The notes under the pieces are model-generated. The model was not told where the DNA came from. It saw only the letters and a list, made by a program, of their open reading frames with translations, and did not search any database. Shown here piece by piece: positions 15,008 through 16,687 of a stretch of 16,687 nt of DNA (position 1 is the first letter of the stretch; the number at the start of each line of letters is the position of its first letter). Origin of the DNA: Paracoccaceae bacterium (lineage in GTDB: Bacteria > Pseudomonadota > Alphaproteobacteria > Rhodobacterales > Rhodobacteraceae); assembly GCA_015487335.1 (NCBI GenBank), contig WFPZ01000009.1:1-16687 (forward strand), read 5' to 3'. Both the position numbers and the translations under genes were made by a program.

Positions 15008-16687
15008 GTTTCCCGCTCCGGTTCGGCCGGAACCCGCTTTCCCTCCTTTTCGTCTCTCTGCTGGTCGGTCTGGTGGCCATGGCCGCGATGGCCCGGGCCA
15101 ACGGCGCGCCGGTGCTGGAGACCTTCATCGCGAAGGTGCCGGCCGGCGAATTGGTCGAGGGGGCTACCGCCTATGGCGAGATCCGCGACGACATCCCGGT
15201 GGCGCCGGTGCTCAAGGGCAGCGAACTGCTGGGATATGCCTTCATCACCTCCGATTTCGTCGGCACCACCGGCTATTCCGGCAAGCCGATCCACGTGATG
15301 GTGGCGATCGGGCTGGACGGCAAGCTGCTGAGCGCCGAGCTGGTCAAGCACTCCGAGCCGATCGTGCTGGTGGGCATTCCCGAACGCAAGATCAAGGCCC
15401 TCACCGAAAGCTACTCGGGGCTTGACGTGGTGGCCGAGGCGGCGACGGAAGGGGCAGCGCATGACCTCGAGATCATCTCGGGGGCCACCGTGACGGTGAT
15501 GATCATCGACGATTCGGTGGTGCGCTCCAGCATCAAGGTGGCACGCGCGCTGGGCCTTGGCGGGCTGGCGCCGGAGGCGGCGGAAACCGGCCCGCGCCAG
15601 GCGGTGGACATGTCGAACGACGAGATCGTCGACTGGGAAACGCTGGCCGGTATCGGCGCCGTCAGGCGGCTGACGCTGGATGTCGGGCAGGTCAATGCGG
15701 CCTTCGAGGCCTCCGGCGACGAACGCGCCGCCGCCCGCCCCGAGCCGGGCGCTCCCGAAGAGATCTACATCGATCTGCAGGCGGCGCTGGTTTCGGTGCC
15801 CTCGATCGGGCGCAGCCTGCTGGGGGATGCGGAATACCGCAACCTGCAGGACTGGCTGGAAGAGGGCGAACAGGCGATCCTGCTGATGGGGCGGGGGAGA
15901 TACTCGTTCAAGGGGTCGGGCTACGTGCGCGGCGGCATCTTCGACCGCATCCGGCTGATCCAGGGCGACGTATCGGTGCGGTTTCGCGACCGCCAGCACC
16001 GCCGGCTGGGCGAGCTGGCCGCCGAGGGGGCGCCCTCGTTCAAGGAGATCGACCTGTTCAAGATCCCGGCCGACTCGGGCTTCGACCCGACGAAGCCCTG
16101 GCGCATCCAGCTTCTGGTGCAGCGCGCGGTGGGGCCGGTGGACAAGGCCTTCATCACCTTCGATCTGGGCTACCGCCTGCCCGACAGATACCTGGTGCCG
16201 CTGGCCGCGCCCGCGGCCGAACCCGCCGCCGCGGCCATCCCGCCGCAGCCCGAGGAGGGTGAGGCCCGCGCCCAGCTGTGGAAGCGCATCTGGCTGTCCA
16301 AGAAGGTCGAGATCGGCGTGCTGCTGACCATGCTGACGGTACTGACGGCGGTGTTCTTCTTCCAGAAGCAGGTCACCCGCAACGAACGCGCCTTCTTCTG
16401 GTTCCGCATGGGATTCCTGACCGTCACGCTGGTCTTCCTCGGCTGGTGGCAGAACGCGCAGCTTTCGGTCGTCAACCTGATGGCGTTGGGGGCTTCGCTG
16501 CGCGAGGGGTTCACCTGGGACGCCTTCCTGATGGATCCGCTGGTGTTCATCCTGTGGACATCCGTCGCCGCGGCGCTGCTGTTCTGGGGGCGCGGGGCGT
16601 TCTGCGGCTGGCTGTGCCCCTTCGGCGCGCTGCAGGAGCTGACCAACCGCATTGCGCGCTACTTCAAGGTGCCGCAATGGACCCTGC
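14998..16687 (+). CDS. nosR: NosR, membrane flavo-iron-sulfur protein for nitrous oxide reduction (3'-truncated)
   Basis: The frame stays open from ATG 14998 to the window end (563 residues; full NosR proteins are over 700). GGGAGG (14987-14992) is the ribosome-binding site. Residues 13-35 are an N-terminal signal/anchor. A periplasmic FMN-binding domain follows, with the flavinylation motif SGATVT (161-166), where T166 should carry covalent FMN. A long periplasmic region leads to transmembrane helices from about 437 onward (EIGVLLTMLTVLTAVFFF; FFWFRMGFLTVTLVFLGWW). CGWLCP (C536, C540) is the first cytoplasmic CxxxCP motif of NosR/NapH-type proteins. The second such motif and the two [4Fe-4S] ferredoxin clusters should lie beyond the edge. 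NosR supplies electrons for, and is needed for expression/maturation of, N2O reductase NosZ. It overlaps the preceding small gene by 10 bases. Confidence 0.95.
   Translation, partial: MALGFPLRFGRNPLSLLFVSLLVGLVAMAAMARANGAPVLETFIAKVPAGELVEGATAYGEIRDDIPVAPVLKGSELLGYAFITSDFVGTTGYSGKPIHVMVAIGLDGKLLSAELVKHSEPIVLVGIPERKIKALTESYSGLDVVAEAATEGAAHDLEIISGATVTVMIIDDSVVRSSIKVARALGLGGLAPEAAETGPRQAVDMSNDEIVDWETLAGIGAVRRLTLDVGQVNAAFEASGDERAAARPEPGAPEEIYIDLQAALVSVPSIGRSLLGDAEYRNLQDWLEEGEQAILLMGRGRYSFKGSGYVRGGIFDRIRLIQGDVSVRFRDRQHRRLGELAAEGAPSFKEIDLFKIPADSGFDPTKPWRIQLLVQRAVGPVDKAFITFDLGYRLPDRYLVPLAAPAAEPAAAAIPPQPEEGEARAQLWKRIWLSKKVEIGVLLTMLTVLTAVFFFQKQVTRNERAFFWFRMGFLTVTLVFLGWWQNAQLSVVNLMALGASLREGFTWDAFLMDPLVFILWTSVAAALLFWGRGAFCGWLCPFGALQELTNRIARYFKVPQWTL

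Overview
The window is GC-rich DNA (by eye) with dense, mostly plus-strand operons, G/C-ending codons and many ATGA/TGATG start-stop overlaps. Together with the protein families seen (a Cys-rich MerR, a short MerA without an NmerA domain, a NosR preceded by a small NosC-position gene, an acyl-CoA-dehydrogenase-type phosphotransferase) this suggests an alphaproteobacterium, probably a denitrifying Rhodobacteraceae/Paracoccus-like organism. That placement is inference from gene content. I see no insertion sequence, transposon end, integrase, tRNA, rRNA or CRISPR array, so the mercury cluster looks chromosomally settled.

Region 1 (1-915) is the 3' part of a phosphotransferase-family gene that begins outside the window. 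Region 2 (916-5688) is a mercury-resistance locus. A minus-strand merR (1661-2122) faces away from merT-merP-merF-merA and a CcdA-like gene (2194-5688). On its other side, converging with merR, is a gene for a 226-residue membrane protein (1011-1691) that I read as a divergent VTT/DedA/TVP38-type protein. The main observation of this window is that its promoter carries the same operator architecture as merT: a CTGTA-N5-TACAG dyad inside a 19-bp spacer after a TTGA(C/G)C -35 box. It is therefore probably a second MerR-controlled unit and an undescribed component of the mercury response.

Region 3 (5668-14313) is a catabolic/uptake cluster. A minus-strand PAS-LuxR regulator is divergent from an M20-family deacylase/peptidase, a dipeptide-type ABC importer (binding protein, two permeases, one ATPase protein with two fused nucleotide-binding domains) and an aldehyde dehydrogenase. 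The likely logic is import of a peptide-like or N-acylated compound, hydrolysis by the M20 enzyme, and oxidation of an aldehyde; the substrate is unknown. A nested hairpin separates the binding-protein gene from the permeases, and a 13-base GC-rich element recurs in the two non-coding gaps that flank the permease/ATPase genes.

Region 4 (14314-16687) opens a nitrous oxide reductase (nos) cluster. A FNR/NnrR-type box sits at about -41 from a plausible -10 element, followed by a small membrane protein with a CIPC motif (NosC position) overlapping the start of nosR, which runs off the right edge. The two large regulatory themes are thus Hg(II)-induced detoxification and oxygen/nitric-oxide-controlled N2O respiration, with an unrelated uptake operon between them.
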